Positions 1-8,700 are shown, counted from the stretch's first letter. The stretch: DNA of 32,505 bases from an uncultured Caulobacter sp. (GCA_936942565.1 CAKZJK010000097.1:1-32505), one strand, 5' to 3'. Numbers and translations: made by a program. The notes: generated by a model not told the origin, from the letters alone.

Positions 1-191
1 CAAGGGGCGAGGGCGCAGTCATGCGCAGCGCGGTGGTCCCAGCGGAAGTTCGGACACGGAGTTGGCAGTCTGTACGGTGCGAACTCTCCTCTTCCGCCAG
101 AGGGACGGCGCGCGCCCAACCTTCTTGACCTTCCCCGCCCAATCCGCTTGCCTGTCGCCCCAACGCCGTCAACCTCCCGGGAAGAAACCCC
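1..191. other. leader region upstream of glpK, no supported gene
   Basis: No reading frame here looks like protein. The plus-frame ORFs that enter from the left edge are GC-driven and run on as shadows inside glpK. A minus-strand ATG at position 22 could begin a divergent gene, but only seven codons remain before the edge. TTGACC at 125-130 resembles a -35 element, but I see no good GCTANAWC partner. Confidence 0.4.
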
Positions 192-1679
192 ATGTCCTTC
201 GTGCTGGCCATCGATCAGGGCACCACGTCCTCGCGCGCGATGGTGTTCCGCTCCGACATCTCGATCGCCGCGGTCGCGCAGCAGGAATTCCCGCAGCATT
301 TCCCGGCCTCGGGCTGGGTCGAGCACGAGCCGGAGGACATCTGGACCTCGACCGTGATGACCTGCCGCGATGCGCTGGAGAAGGCGGGGCTTGCCGCCAA
401 GGACATCGCCGCGATCGGCATCACCAACCAGCGCGAGACCACCGTGGTGTGGGACCGCGCCACCGGCCAGGCCGTGCATCGCGCCATCGTCTGGCAGGAC
501 CGCCGCACTGCCGACATCTGTGCCAGGCTCAAGGCCGAGGGCCATGAGCCGGATGTCAGCGCCAAGACCGGCCTGATCATCGACCCCTATTTCTCCGGCA
601 CCAAGGTCGCCTGGATCCTCGATCACGTGCCGGGCGCGCGCGAGCGCGCCGAGCGCGGCGAGTTGATGTTCGGCACCGTCGACTGCTATCTGCTGTGGCG
701 GCTGACCGGCGGCAAGGTGCACGCCACCGACGCCACCAACGCCTCGCGGACGCTGCTGTTCAACATCCACACCGGCCAGTGGGACGACACGCTGCTGAAG
801 CTGTTGCGCGTGCCGCGCTCGATGCTGCCCGAGGTCAAGGATTCCTCCGCCGATTTCGGCACCACCACGCCCGATCTGTTCGGCGGTCCGATCAAGATCG
901 CGGGCATCGCCGGCGACCAGCAGGCGGCGCTGATGGGCCAGGGCTGCGTATCGCCGGGCCTGATGAAGGCGACCTACGGCACCGGCTGCTTCATGCTGAT
1001 CAACACCGGCGAGGAGAAATGCGTCTCGCGTTCGCGCCTGCTCACGACGGTCGCGGCGCGGGTGAACGGCAAGACGACCTATGCGCTCGAAGGCTCGATC
1101 TTCGTCGCCGGCGCGGCAATCCAGTGGCTGGGCGAGGGACTGGGTGTCACCGGCGGTCCGCGCGGCGCCGAGGCCCTGGCGCGCGCCGCCAAGAGCGACC
1201 ACGGCGTCGTGGTCGTGCCGGCCTTCACGGGGCTGGGCGCGCCGTGGTGGGACGCCGGCGCGCGTGGGGCGATCTTCGGCCTGACGCGCGACGCGGGCCT
1301 GCCGGAGATCGCGGCGGCGACCTATGACGCCTGCGCCCTGCAGAGTCGCGACTTGATCGAGGCGATGCGCGCCGACGCGCCCGGCGCGTTCGGCGAAGCG
1401 GCTCAACTGCGCATCGATGGCGGCATGTCGCGAAGCGTCTGGTTCTCGCAGCGACTGGCGGATCTGACGGGCGTCTCCGTGCGCCGGTCGAGCTACCAGG
1501 AGACGACCGCGCTGGGCGCGGCCCTGTTCGCCGGGGTCGGCGCGGGGCTCTACGCCAGCGTCGAGGAGGCCGCCGAGGTCAGCCCCGCCGCCGAGACGCT
1601 CAAGCCCATGCTGAAAGCGCACGAACGCGAGGCCGCCTACGCGCGCTGGCTGGATGCGGTGCCGCGCGTCAGATCCTGA
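192..1679 (+). CDS. glpK: glycerol kinase GlpK
   Basis: Cytoplasmic FGGY-family kinase that makes sn-glycerol 3-phosphate from glycerol and ATP. At 495 aa it has the usual GlpK length. The N-terminal phosphate-binding motif [12 protein letters not shown] (residues 6-17), NQRETT and WQDRRT are GlpK hallmarks. [13 protein letters not shown] near residue 240 carries the expected catalytic base, Asp242. DGGMSRS and the downstream ATP-site glycines complete the second actin-like domain. The ATG follows GGGAAG by about 8 bases, and the longer overlapping ORFs in other frames are shadows. No glpF, glpD or glpR lies in the window, so it looks like a stand-alone gene. The next gene begins 71 bp downstream. 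Function is confident from motifs; regulation is not visible. Confidence 0.97.
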   Translation: MSFVLAIDQGTTSSRAMVFRSDISIAAVAQQEFPQHFPASGWVEHEPEDIWTSTVMTCRDALEKAGLAAKDIAAIGITNQRETTVVWDRATGQAVHRAIVWQDRRTADICARLKAEGHEPDVSAKTGLIIDPYFSGTKVAWILDHVPGARERAERGELMFGTVDCYLLWRLTGGKVHATDATNASRTLLFNIHTGQWDDTLLKLLRVPRSMLPEVKDSSADFGTTTPDLFGGPIKIAGIAGDQQAALMGQGCVSPGLMKATYGTGCFMLINTGEEKCVSRSRLLTTVAARVNGKTTYALEGSIFVAGAAIQWLGEGLGVTGGPRGAEALARAAKSDHGVVVVPAFTGLGAPWWDAGARGAIFGLTRDAGLPEIAAATYDACALQSRDLIEAMRADAPGAFGEAAQLRIDGGMSRSVWFSQRLADLTGVSVRRSSYQETTALGAALFAGVGAGLYASVEEAAEVSPAAETLKPMLKAHEREAAYARWLDAVPRVRS

Positions 1680-1680
1680 C

Positions 1681-1730
1681 GTTTCGCCGTTGCCGCGGAC
1701 ATCGCTGTCATGATCTCTAGGCGGCGAAAC
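1681..1730. repeat. inverted repeat between glpK and lactonase gene
   Basis: GTTTCGCCG (1681-1689) and CGGCGAAAC (1722-1730) are perfect 9-base complements, separated by 32 bases and starting one base after the glpK stop. It could fold as a long-loop hairpin in the RNA, acting as a terminator or processing site, or be two halves of a DNA operator in front of the next gene. There is no T-run, so it is not a classical intrinsic terminator. Confidence 0.4.
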
Positions 1731-1750
1731 AAGAAGCGGAGACCGCCACC

Positions 1751-2803
1751 ATGACGACCCGACGCGCCGTGCTCGCCGCCGGAGCCGCCCTAATCGCCGG
1801 AGGACGATCGATGACCGCAGAAGCCGCGACGCCGGCTTTCCCCACGATCGGCCGCGTTCGGCGACTGTCGCCCGAACTGGACGCCATCATCGCGCCAGAC
1901 GCGGCGATCGAGCAGCTGGCCGACGGCATGATCTGGTCCGAAGGGCCGGTCTGGATCGCCGACGGCGGCTACCTGCTGTTCTCCGACGTGCCGGGCAACG
2001 TCATGTACCGGTGGAGCGAGAAGGACGGGAAGAGCGTCTTCCTTCAGCCCTCGGGCTATGCCGGTCCACCCACCAAGGTCTTCCGCGAGCCCGGGACCAA
2101 CGGCATGACCTTGTCGTTGGCGGGCGAGTTGTTGGTCTGCGACCATGGCAACCGCGCGGTCTCCAAGGTCGACCTGAAGACCAAGGCCAAGACCGTCTTG
2201 GCCGACCGCTTCCAGGGCAAGCGCTTCAACAGCCCCAACGACCTGATCGTCGCGCGGCTGGGCGACCTCAAGGGATCGATCTACTTCACCGATCCGCCCT
2301 ACGGCCTGGAGGGGCTGGACGCCTCGCCGGTGAAGGAGCTGCCGTTCAACGGTGTGTATCTCCGCCGTCCGGACGGCGAGGTGGCGCTGGTCGACGACAA
2401 GCTGACCTTCCCGAATGGTGTCGCTCTGTCGCCGGACGAGAAGCGCCTCTACGTCGCCGTGTCCGATCCGAAGGGCCCGATCATCATGGCCTACGACCTT
2501 GGTCGCGATGGACTGCCGGTTTCGCGAAAGGTCTTCTTCGACGCCAGCGAATTGCAGAAGGCGGGCGGCCCTGGCTTGCCCGACGGGATGCGGGTGGACG
2601 CCCACGGGCGGCTGTTCGCGACCGGTCCGGGCGGGGTCCTGATCCTGTCGCCGGAAGCCAAGCTTCTGGGCGTGATCGAGACCGGCTTCCCGACCGCCAA
2701 CTGCACGTTCGGCGAGGACGGCCACACGCTGTTCCTGACGTCCAATCACGTCCTGGCGCGGGTCCGCACCCTGACGTCGGGCCTCGCGGGAGCGAAGCAA
2801 TGA
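1751..2803 (+). CDS. SMP-30/gluconolactonase family protein, probably Tat-exported
   Basis: A 350-aa six-bladed propeller of the SMP-30/gluconolactonase/LRE family, which hydrolyses sugar lactones with a divalent metal. The expected metal ligands appear in order: Glu64 in WSEGPVW, Asn in NSPNDL, and Asp in LPDGMRVD. FPNGVALSPDEKRLYV is another family motif. The N-terminus MTTRRAVLAAGAALIAGG has a twin arginine followed by a hydrophobic stretch, suggesting Tat export. An internal ATG at 1811 would remove it, but CGGAGA before 1751 favours the longer form. The stop overlaps the next start (ATGA), so translation is probably coupled to the GFOR-like gene. Inference: it opens the lactone made by that oxidoreductase. 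The exact sugar cannot be read from the sequence. Confidence 0.88.
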   Translation: MTTRRAVLAAGAALIAGGRSMTAEAATPAFPTIGRVRRLSPELDAIIAPDAAIEQLADGMIWSEGPVWIADGGYLLFSDVPGNVMYRWSEKDGKSVFLQPSGYAGPPTKVFREPGTNGMTLSLAGELLVCDHGNRAVSKVDLKTKAKTVLADRFQGKRFNSPNDLIVARLGDLKGSIYFTDPPYGLEGLDASPVKELPFNGVYLRRPDGEVALVDDKLTFPNGVALSPDEKRLYVAVSDPKGPIIMAYDLGRDGLPVSRKVFFDASELQKAGGPGLPDGMRVDAHGRLFATGPGGVLILSPEAKLLGVIETGFPTANCTFGEDGHTLFLTSNHVLARVRTLTSGLAGAKQ

Positions 2804-3900
2804 GCACGATCAGCAAGCGAACCTTCATCGCCTCGGGCCTGGCGCTCGGCGCCGCCGCGAGGCCGCTGGACGCGCTGGCCCGCCAGACCGACCGCAAGCT
2901 GGGCTACGCGATCCTGGGTCTGGGCTACTACGCCACCAAGATCATCATGCCGCGCTTCGCCGAGTGCGAGCATTCCAAGCTCGTCGCGCTAGTCAGCGGC
3001 ACCCCCGAGAAGCTCAAGACGTTCGGCGAGCAGTACGGCATCCCCGAGAGCCACCGCTACAGCTACGAGACCTTCGACAGGATCGTCGACAACCCCGACG
3101 TCGACATCGTCTACGTCGTCACGCCCAACAGCCTGCACCGCACCTTCACCGAGCGCGCGGCCAAGGCCGGCAAGCACGTGATGTGCGAGAAGCCGATGGC
3201 CATCTCTGCGGCCGACTGCGAGGCGATGATCGCCGCCTGCAAGAAGGCTGGCCGCAAGTTGATGATCGGCTATCGCAGCCGCTTCCAGGCCCACAACATC
3301 GAAGCCATCAAGCTGATCCGCGACGGCGCGATCGGGCCCGTGCGACACGTCTCGACCGACCATGGCTTCACGATCGGCGATCCCACGCAGTGGCGGCTGA
3401 AGAAGGCGCTGTCGGGCGGCGGCAGCTTGATGGACATCGGCATCTACAGCCTGAACGCCGCCCGCTACCTGACCGGCGAGGAGCCGGTGGCCGTCAACGC
3501 CATCGAGTCCACGGACCGCTCGAACCCGCGCTTCAAGGAGGTGGAGGACATCATCAACTTCCAGCTCCTGTTCCCGTCGGGCGCCACGGCGCAGTGCGGC
3601 TCGGCCTACACCGCCAACTTCAACCGCTATCGGGTCACGGGGCCGAAGGGCTTCATCGAGCTCGACCCGGCTACCCCCTACCAGGGCCAGACGATGCGAA
3701 CCGCGCTGGGCGGACCGCCCACCCAACGCGAGCCGGCTCCGCAACCGAAGAACCAGTTCTCGGCGCAGCTGGACCACCTCTCCGAATGCATCCTGACGAA
3801 CCGCGAGCCGATCGTCGGAGGCGGGGAGGGGCTGAAGGACGTGCGTGTGATCGAGGCCATCTACCGCGCCGCCCGCGAGGGACGGACGGTGAAGCTGTGA
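2800..3900 (+). CDS. Gfo/Idh/MocA oxidoreductase, glucose-fructose/aldose-aldose oxidoreductase-like
   Basis: A 366-aa NAD(P)-dependent oxidoreductase. The Rossmann motif GLGYYA is at residues 40-45 and the family CEKP motif has catalytic Lys131. GGGSLMDIGIYSLN and NQFSAQLDHL follow. From memory these match Zymomonas periplasmic glucose-fructose oxidoreductase (GFOR) closely. Caulobacter is known to have a related aldose-aldose oxidoreductase with tightly bound NADP. The N-terminus SKRTFIASGLALG followed by an Ala-rich stretch looks Tat-like but has KR, not RR. The start ATG at 2800 overlaps the lactonase stop; the ORF track begins earlier only because the frame is open. Likely reaction: oxidise one aldose to its lactone while reducing another sugar. 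Substrates are inferred, not seen. Confidence 0.88.
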   Translation: MSTISKRTFIASGLALGAAARPLDALARQTDRKLGYAILGLGYYATKIIMPRFAECEHSKLVALVSGTPEKLKTFGEQYGIPESHRYSYETFDRIVDNPDVDIVYVVTPNSLHRTFTERAAKAGKHVMCEKPMAISAADCEAMIAACKKAGRKLMIGYRSRFQAHNIEAIKLIRDGAIGPVRHVSTDHGFTIGDPTQWRLKKALSGGGSLMDIGIYSLNAARYLTGEEPVAVNAIESTDRSNPRFKEVEDIINFQLLFPSGATAQCGSAYTANFNRYRVTGPKGFIELDPATPYQGQTMRTALGGPPTQREPAPQPKNQFSAQLDHLSECILTNREPIVGGGEGLKDVRVIEAIYRAAREGRTVKL

Positions 3901-4736
3901 GGGGACTGCTTCTGGCGGCGGCGTTGCTGGCGCCGAGCGCGGCCCTGGCCCAGCAACAGATCCCGCTGTGGCCCAACGGCGCGCCGGGCTTCGAGAGCCG
4001 CAAGGACATCCCTGAAGTCCCGGGCGACTATTGGCTCAGGAGCATCAACAACCCGTCGGTGACCGTCTATTCGCCGCCCAAGGAGATCGCGACCGGCGCG
4101 GCGCTGGTCGTGCTGCCGGGCGGTGGTCACAGGATCCTGGTGATCCGCTCCGAAGGTTCGGACGTCGCCAAGGTGCTGAACCCCGCCGGCGTGGCGGTCT
4201 TTGTCATCAAGTACCGGCTGTTCCGCGAGGAGGGCTCGCCCTACACGATCGAACACGCCCGCCAGGACGCGGTGCGCGGCGTGCGCTGGGTCCGCGCCCA
4301 CGCCGCCGACTACGGGATCGATCCCAAGCGGATCGGCCTGATGGGCTTCTCGGCCGGCGGCGAGACCGCGAACCTGGAGATTTATCAAGGCGCGAAGGCG
4401 AGCGATCCTAAGGTGGATGCGATCGACGCGGTCAGCGCGCGACCGGATTTCCAGGTGCTGGTCTATCCCGGTCCGCTCGGCGTCCCCGACAAGGTCCCGG
4501 CCGACGCCCCGCCGGCGTTCATGGTCGCGGCCAATGACGACGAATGCTGCTCGGCGCCGCTGGTCGATCTGCTGCCCAAGTTCCGCGCCGCCAAGGTCCC
4601 GGTCGAGCTGCACCTGTTCCAGGCCGGCGGCCACGCCTTCAACATGGGCCTGCGCAAGGAGCAGGCCTCGTTCAAGCACTGGCCGAACCTGCTGGTCGAC
4701 TGGCTCAACGACAATGGCTGGATGAAGCCGCGCTAG
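3897..4736 (+). CDS. secreted alpha/beta hydrolase, BD-FAE/acetylxylan-esterase-like
   Basis: A 279-aa alpha/beta hydrolase. The GTG start at 3897 overlaps the stop of the preceding gene (GTGA) and gives a clean signal peptide, MRGLLLAAALLAPSAALAQQ; the ORF track starts much earlier in a shadow. LPGGGH (residues 73-78) is the oxyanion-hole motif. GFSAGG has nucleophile Ser152. ANDDE supplies the acid and AGGHAF the histidine. The N-terminal IPLWPNGAPG is typical of the BD-FAE/acetyl-xylan esterase group, which removes ester decorations from plant polysaccharide. Being last in a three-gene overlapping set with a lactonase and a sugar oxidoreductase supports work on plant-derived sugars. Its TAG stop overlaps the minus-strand uracil-DNA glycosylase stop. 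Confidence 0.85.
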   Translation: MRGLLLAAALLAPSAALAQQQIPLWPNGAPGFESRKDIPEVPGDYWLRSINNPSVTVYSPPKEIATGAALVVLPGGGHRILVIRSEGSDVAKVLNPAGVAVFVIKYRLFREEGSPYTIEHARQDAVRGVRWVRAHAADYGIDPKRIGLMGFSAGGETANLEIYQGAKASDPKVDAIDAVSARPDFQVLVYPGPLGVPDKVPADAPPAFMVAANDDECCSAPLVDLLPKFRAAKVPVELHLFQAGGHAFNMGLRKEQASFKHWPNLLVDWLNDNGWMKPR

Positions 4737-5410
4737 GGGTTCTCTTCGAGGTACGCCCTCACCCGGGCGAACAGCTCCTCGAACATCGGCGTCGTCAGGC
4801 GCCCTGTGTTCGTGTTCAGCCGCGAGCAGTGATAGCTGTTGAAGATGCGATAGGGCCCCGCCTGGAACTCCGAACCATGGCCGGGAATGCCCGCCGAGGC
4901 CTTGAGGCCCAGGGCCTTCAGCACGTTTCGGCGCGAGACGTCGCCCAGGGTGACGATGGCCTTCAGGTTTGGAAACATCTCGAGCCGCGTCGTCAGGAAT
5001 GGGCGGCAGTTGTTCTCTTCCGAGGTCTCGGGCTTGTTGCCCGGCGGGGCGCAGCGGACGGCGTTGGTCACGGCGCTGCCGATCAGCTTCAGTGAGTCAT
5101 CCGGCCGCGCCTCGAACTTGCCGGTGGCGAAGCCGAACTTGATCAGGGTGTCGTAGAGCAGGGTCCCGGCATAGTCGCCGGTGAAGGGCCGACCCGTGCG
5201 GTTGGCGCCCTTGCGACCCGGCGCCAGGCCCACGACCAGCAGCCGTGCGTCCTTGTCGCCGAAAGACGGTGCGGGGCCGTTGAACCAGTCGGGATAGAGG
5301 TCCTGGTTCTCGCGGCGATAGGCGACGAGACGGGGGCAGAGCGGGCAGTCGCGCGGCGGTTCCGCGGGGTTTGGCACGACCTCGCCGGCGATGTTGGAAG
5401 GTTGGGACAT
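4733..5410 (-). CDS. family 5 (UDGb-type) uracil-DNA glycosylase
   Basis: A 225-aa base-excision repair enzyme that removes uracil, and in this family other deaminated bases, from DNA. Four cysteines, C22 and C25 (CPLC), C120 (RCAPPG) and C135 (NNCRP), have the spacing expected for the [4Fe-4S] cluster of family 4/5 glycosylases. Motif A is GLAPGRKGANRTGRPFTGD (61-79), the NRTGRPFTGD form typical of family 5. Motif B near the C-terminus reads NSYHCSR. The start ATG lies one base after the stop of the upstream NYN-domain gene, so the two are probably one minus-strand operon. The 3' end overlaps the convergent esterase in CTAG. Confidence 0.92.
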   Translation of the reverse strand: MSQPSNIAGEVVPNPAEPPRDCPLCPRLVAYRRENQDLYPDWFNGPAPSFGDKDARLLVVGLAPGRKGANRTGRPFTGDYAGTLLYDTLIKFGFATGKFEARPDDSLKLIGSAVTNAVRCAPPGNKPETSEENNCRPFLTTRLEMFPNLKAIVTLGDVSRRNVLKALGLKASAGIPGHGSEFQAGPYRIFNSYHCSRLNTNTGRLTTPMFEELFARVRAYLEENP

Positions 5411-5411
5411 C

Positions 5412-6008
5412 TCAGTACTCGTCCTCGGCCTCGCGCTCGGCGGGGGTGCGGTTGTCGAGCGTCTGGCGCGGCGGCGTCCGCTGAGGACGGCCGATGATGC
5501 CGCCCAGGTCGGAGAGGTCGACGAAGTTGTCGGCCTGGCGGCGCAGGTCGTCGCTGGTCATCGGCGGCTGGCTCTTCATCGTCGAGACCACCGTCACACG
5601 CCGCCCCTTGCGCTGGACCGCCTCGACCAGGGCGCGGAAGTCGCCGTCGCCCGAGAACAGCACCAGGTGGTCGGCGGTCTCGGCCATCTGCAGCATGTCG
5701 ACGGCGATCTCGATGTCCATGTCGCCGCGCCAGCGCTTGCGGCCTTGGGAGTCGATGAACTCGCGCGCCGACTTCGTCACCAGGGTGAAGCCGTTGTAGT
5801 CCAGCCAGTCCACCAGCGGCCGGATTGGCGAATAGTCGTCGTTCTCGGCGATGGCGGTGTAGTAATAGGCCCGGATCAGGACGCCGCGCTTTTTGAACTC
5901 GTCGAGCAGCTTGCGGTAGTCGATGTCGAAGCCGAGCGCCTTGGCGGCGGAATAGAGATTGGCCCCATCGATGAATAGGGCGATGCGGTCGGTCGGATAG
6001 AAGGTCAC
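5412..6008 (-). CDS. NYN domain (LabA/DUF88, PIN-like nuclease fold) protein
   Basis: A 198-aa protein of the NYN/LabA-like family, a PIN-fold group thought to act as metal-dependent RNases. Conserved acidic positions are seen in LFIDGANL (Asp14), GDMDIEIAVDML and FSGDGDFRALV. The end is an acidic tail, EREAEDEY. The start is GTG with AAGGAA seven bases upstream. It lies head-to-head with folK, with only nine bases between the proposed start codons, so any promoter for one must lie inside the other. It is followed one base later by the uracil-DNA glycosylase. The family assignment is sound; the RNA target, if any, is unknown. Confidence 0.87.
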   Translation of the reverse strand: MTFYPTDRIALFIDGANLYSAAKALGFDIDYRKLLDEFKKRGVLIRAYYYTAIAENDDYSPIRPLVDWLDYNGFTLVTKSAREFIDSQGRKRWRGDMDIEIAVDMLQMAETADHLVLFSGDGDFRALVEAVQRKGRRVTVVSTMKSQPPMTSDDLRRQADNFVDLSDLGGIIGRPQRTPPRQTLDNRTPAEREAEDEY

Positions 6009-6017
6009 GGTAATTCC

Positions 6018-6545
6018 TTGAAAAATCAGGTCGCTGAAAATGACTTGGACGAGGCCGTGATCGTGGCGCTCGGCTGCAATCTGGCCGGAGCCTATACGAG
6101 TCGCGAGGCGCTGTTGGAAGACGCCCTGGCCGCGTTGCCGCGGGAGGGGCTGGATGTCCTCGCTTGTTCCTCCTGGTGGCGGTCGGCCGCCTGGCCAGAT
6201 CCTGAAGGGCCAGAATATCTGAACGGCGTCGCGATCGTCCGAACCGCGCTGTCACCCGCCGAGACGCTGGCTGCTCTACATCGCGTCGAGGCGCGGTTCG
6301 GCCGGGCGAGGGGGGCGGCCAATGCCGCCCGCACCTTGGATCTCGATCTTGTGGCGCACGGGCGGATCGTCCTCGATGGCGAGCTCATCGTGCCTCATCC
6401 CCGGGCGCACGAGCGCCTGTTCGTGATGGGGCCGCTTACGGAGATAGCGCCGGGTTGGCGCCATCCTCTCATCGGTGAAGCAGCGTCCGGCCTCGCCAGC
6501 GTCGCCACGGTGGGGCGAGACGCCCGCTCCATTGCGAAAGTTTAA
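6018..6545 (+). CDS. folK: 6-hydroxymethyl-7,8-dihydropterin pyrophosphokinase FolK
   Basis: Cytoplasmic folate-pathway enzyme that transfers pyrophosphate from ATP to 6-hydroxymethyl-dihydropterin. The N-terminal IVALGCNL matches the family's xALGSNL strand, with Cys in place of Ser. The Mg/ATP motif RTLDLDLVAHG and the following PHPRAHERLFVMGPLTEIAP are diagnostic. The length of 175 aa is normal. The start is uncertain: TTG at 6018 has no clear ribosome site and adds 13 residues before the fold, while TTG 6045 or GTG 6057 (giving MIVALGCNL) are equally plausible. The neighbours are not folate genes; a metallopeptidase follows after 85 bp. Confidence 0.93.
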   Translation: MKNQVAENDLDEAVIVALGCNLAGAYTSREALLEDALAALPREGLDVLACSSWWRSAAWPDPEGPEYLNGVAIVRTALSPAETLAALHRVEARFGRARGAANAARTLDLDLVAHGRIVLDGELIVPHPRAHERLFVMGPLTEIAPGWRHPLIGEAASGLASVATVGRDARSIAKV

Positions 6546-6599
6546 TGCCGAGCGAGCGCCGACGGCGCCCATAGTTCGCCCCAATTTCAGCGCCAAGCC

Positions 6600-6616
6600 T
6601 CGGCGCGAAACGCCGA
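6600..6616. repeat. small hairpin upstream of M13 peptidase
   Basis: TCGGCG and CGCCGA form a perfect 6-bp stem around a CGAAA loop, 14 bases before the M13 peptidase ATG. There is no T-run. It could shape the 5' leader or be chance in GC-rich DNA. Confidence 0.25.
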
Positions 6617-6630
6617 CAGGACCATTCGAG

Positions 6631-8676
6631 ATGAAATTGACCCGTTCGCTGCTCGCGTGCGCCGCCGCCTGCGCTCTGTTGTCCGCGGCGCCGGCCGCCC
6701 TGGCCCAGGCCAAGAGCGGCGTTGACCGGACCTCGATCGATACGTCGATCAAGCCGGGCGACGATTTCTGGACCTACGCCAACAACGCATGGATCAAGAC
6801 CCACCCGATCCCGGCCGACCGCAGCCGCTATGGCAAGGGAGCGGTCATGACGGAGGAAGCCAGCAAGCGCACGGTCGACTTGATCCAGGACGCCGCCAAG
6901 GCGGGGAGTGGAGACGGCAAGAAGGTCGGCGACTACTACGCCAGCTACATGGACGAGGCGGGCATCGAGGCCAAAGGGCTGACGCCGCTGAAGGCGGATC
7001 TGGCCCGCATCGCCGCCATCAAGACCAAGAGCCAGCTCGCGACCGTTCTCGGCGGCAACATCCGCGCCGACGTCGATGCGCTGAACTCCACCGACTTCTA
7101 CACGGACAACGTTCTGGGCCTGTGGGCGTCGCCCGCCTTCGACGACACCAGCAAGTACGCGCCGTTCCTGCTGCAGGGCGGCCTGGGAATGCCGGACCGC
7201 GAATATTATCTCTCGGACAAGGCCTCCATGGTCGAGGCGCGGACCAAGTATCTGGCCCACATCGAGAAGATCCTGACCTTGGGCGGCGTCGCCGACGCGG
7301 CGGCCAAGGCCAAAGGCATCATGGCGCTCGAGACCCGGCTGGCCCAGGCTTCGGGCAGTCGCGCCGACAGCGCGGATGTCCAGAAGGCCAACAACAGCTG
7401 GACCCCGGCCGATTTCGCCGCGAAGGCGCCCGGCTTGGATTGGAGCGTCTTTTTCGCGGCGGCCAAGTTGACGGATCAGCCGCGCTTCATCGTCTGGCAT
7501 CCGACCATGGTCACCGGGCTGGGCAAGGCGGTGGCCGACACCGATCTCGGGACCTGGAAGGACTATCTGACCTTCCATCTCCTGGACCACTACAGCAACG
7601 TCCTACCCAAGGCGTTCGTCGACGAGCGTTTCGCCTTCTACAACGCGACCCTGCAAGGTACGCCGGCGCTGTCGCCGCGCTGGAAACGCGGCGTGAATTC
7701 GACCAACGCCGTGCTCGGCGAAGCCGTCGGCAAGTTGTACGCTGACAAGTACTTCTCCGCCGAGTCCAAGGCCGCGGTGACGGCCATGGTCGACAACATG
7801 AAGGTCGCCTTCGAAAAGCGGATCGATGGCCTGACCTGGATGGATCCAGCGACCAAGGCCGAGGCTCGCAAGAAGGTGGCGGTGTTGAAGGTCGGGGTGG
7901 GCTATCCCGACTCCTGGCGCGACTATTCCGGCTATGCGGTGGTTCGCGGCGACGCTTTCGGCAACCTCAAGCGGTCGGAGGAATTCGACTACGCGACGAC
8001 CCTGAACAGGCTGGGCAAGCCTGTCGACCGCGGCGAGTGGGTGATGACCCCCCAGACGGTCAACGCGGTGAACCTGCCAATGCTGAACGGCCTGAACTTC
8101 CCCGCCGCCATCCTGGCGCCGCCGAATTTCGACCTGACCTATGACGCCGCCGCCAACTACGGCGCGACCGGCGCCACGATCGGTCACGAGATCAGCCACA
8201 GCTTCGACGACCAAGGCGCGCAGTTCGACAGCGAGGGTCGCCTACGGAACTGGTGGACGCCAGCCGACCTCCAGCACTTCCAGGAGGCGGGCGAAGCCCT
8301 CGCCGATCAGTTCGACACCTACAAGCCGTTCCCGGATCTCGCCGTGAACGGCAAGCAGACGCTGAGCGAGAATATCGCCGACGTCGCCGGACTTGGCGCG
8401 GCGCTCGACGCCTATCACGCCTCGCTGGACGGCAAGCCCGCGCCGGTGATTGATGGTTTGACCGGCGATCAGCGCTTCTTCCTGGCCTACGCCCAAAGCT
8501 GGCTGGGCTATTCGCGGCCCGCCGCCTTGCGCCAGCAGCTCGTCACCGATGGTCACGCGCCCGACCAATATCGCGCCTTCACGGTCCGCAACCTTGACGC
8601 ATGGTACGATGCTTTCGGTATCAAGCCGGGAGACTCGATGTACCTGCCGCCCGAGAAGCGCGTGAAGGTCTGGTAG
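6631..8676 (+). CDS. secreted M13-family (neprilysin/PepO-type) zinc metallopeptidase
   Basis: A 681-aa M13 endopeptidase. ATG 6631 is chosen over the track start at 6475 because it opens a signal peptide (MKLTRSLLACAAACALLSAAPAALAQ) and the extra 52 codons lie in the gap after folK. The mature N-terminus IDTSIKPGDDFWTYANNAW is typical of the family. The zinc site is HEISH (His519, Glu520, His523) with the third ligand Glu580 in SENIADVAG, where Asp584 supports the site. The sequence ends in a C-terminal W, as is common in the family. It acts outside the cytoplasm, probably on small peptides. A hairpin at 8701-8729 lies just downstream and may end the transcript before rpoZ. Confidence 0.95.
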   Translation: MKLTRSLLACAAACALLSAAPAALAQAKSGVDRTSIDTSIKPGDDFWTYANNAWIKTHPIPADRSRYGKGAVMTEEASKRTVDLIQDAAKAGSGDGKKVGDYYASYMDEAGIEAKGLTPLKADLARIAAIKTKSQLATVLGGNIRADVDALNSTDFYTDNVLGLWASPAFDDTSKYAPFLLQGGLGMPDREYYLSDKASMVEARTKYLAHIEKILTLGGVADAAAKAKGIMALETRLAQASGSRADSADVQKANNSWTPADFAAKAPGLDWSVFFAAAKLTDQPRFIVWHPTMVTGLGKAVADTDLGTWKDYLTFHLLDHYSNVLPKAFVDERFAFYNATLQGTPALSPRWKRGVNSTNAVLGEAVGKLYADKYFSAESKAAVTAMVDNMKVAFEKRIDGLTWMDPATKAEARKKVAVLKVGVGYPDSWRDYSGYAVVRGDAFGNLKRSEEFDYATTLNRLGKPVDRGEWVMTPQTVNAVNLPMLNGLNFPAAILAPPNFDLTYDAAANYGATGATIGHEISHSFDDQGAQFDSEGRLRNWWTPADLQHFQEAGEALADQFDTYKPFPDLAVNGKQTLSENIADVAGLGAALDAYHASLDGKPAPVIDGLTGDQRFFLAYAQSWLGYSRPAALRQQLVTDGHAPDQYRAFTVRNLDAWYDAFGIKPGDSMYLPPEKRVKVW

Positions 8677-8700
8677 GGGCCTGGGGCCTAGACATTGACT

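Noticed and set aside
20-22. minus-strand ATG at the left edge as start of a divergent gene
   Set aside because: Only seven codons before the edge and no clear ribosome site; cannot be supported.
62-547. 161-codon ORF overlapping the glpK start in another frame
   Set aside because: Arg/His/Ala-rich composition typical of shifted-frame reading in GC-rich DNA; glpK in the overlapping frame has full family motifs.
1790-2800. 336-codon minus-strand ORF opposite the lactonase gene
   Set aside because: Mirror frame of a GC-rich gene; no domain or signal recognised, while the plus strand has clear SMP-30 metal ligands.
6469-7590. 373-codon minus-strand ORF over folK end and the M13 peptidase
   Set aside because: Low-complexity Arg/Gly/Asp-rich antisense reading; the plus-strand peptidase is unambiguous.
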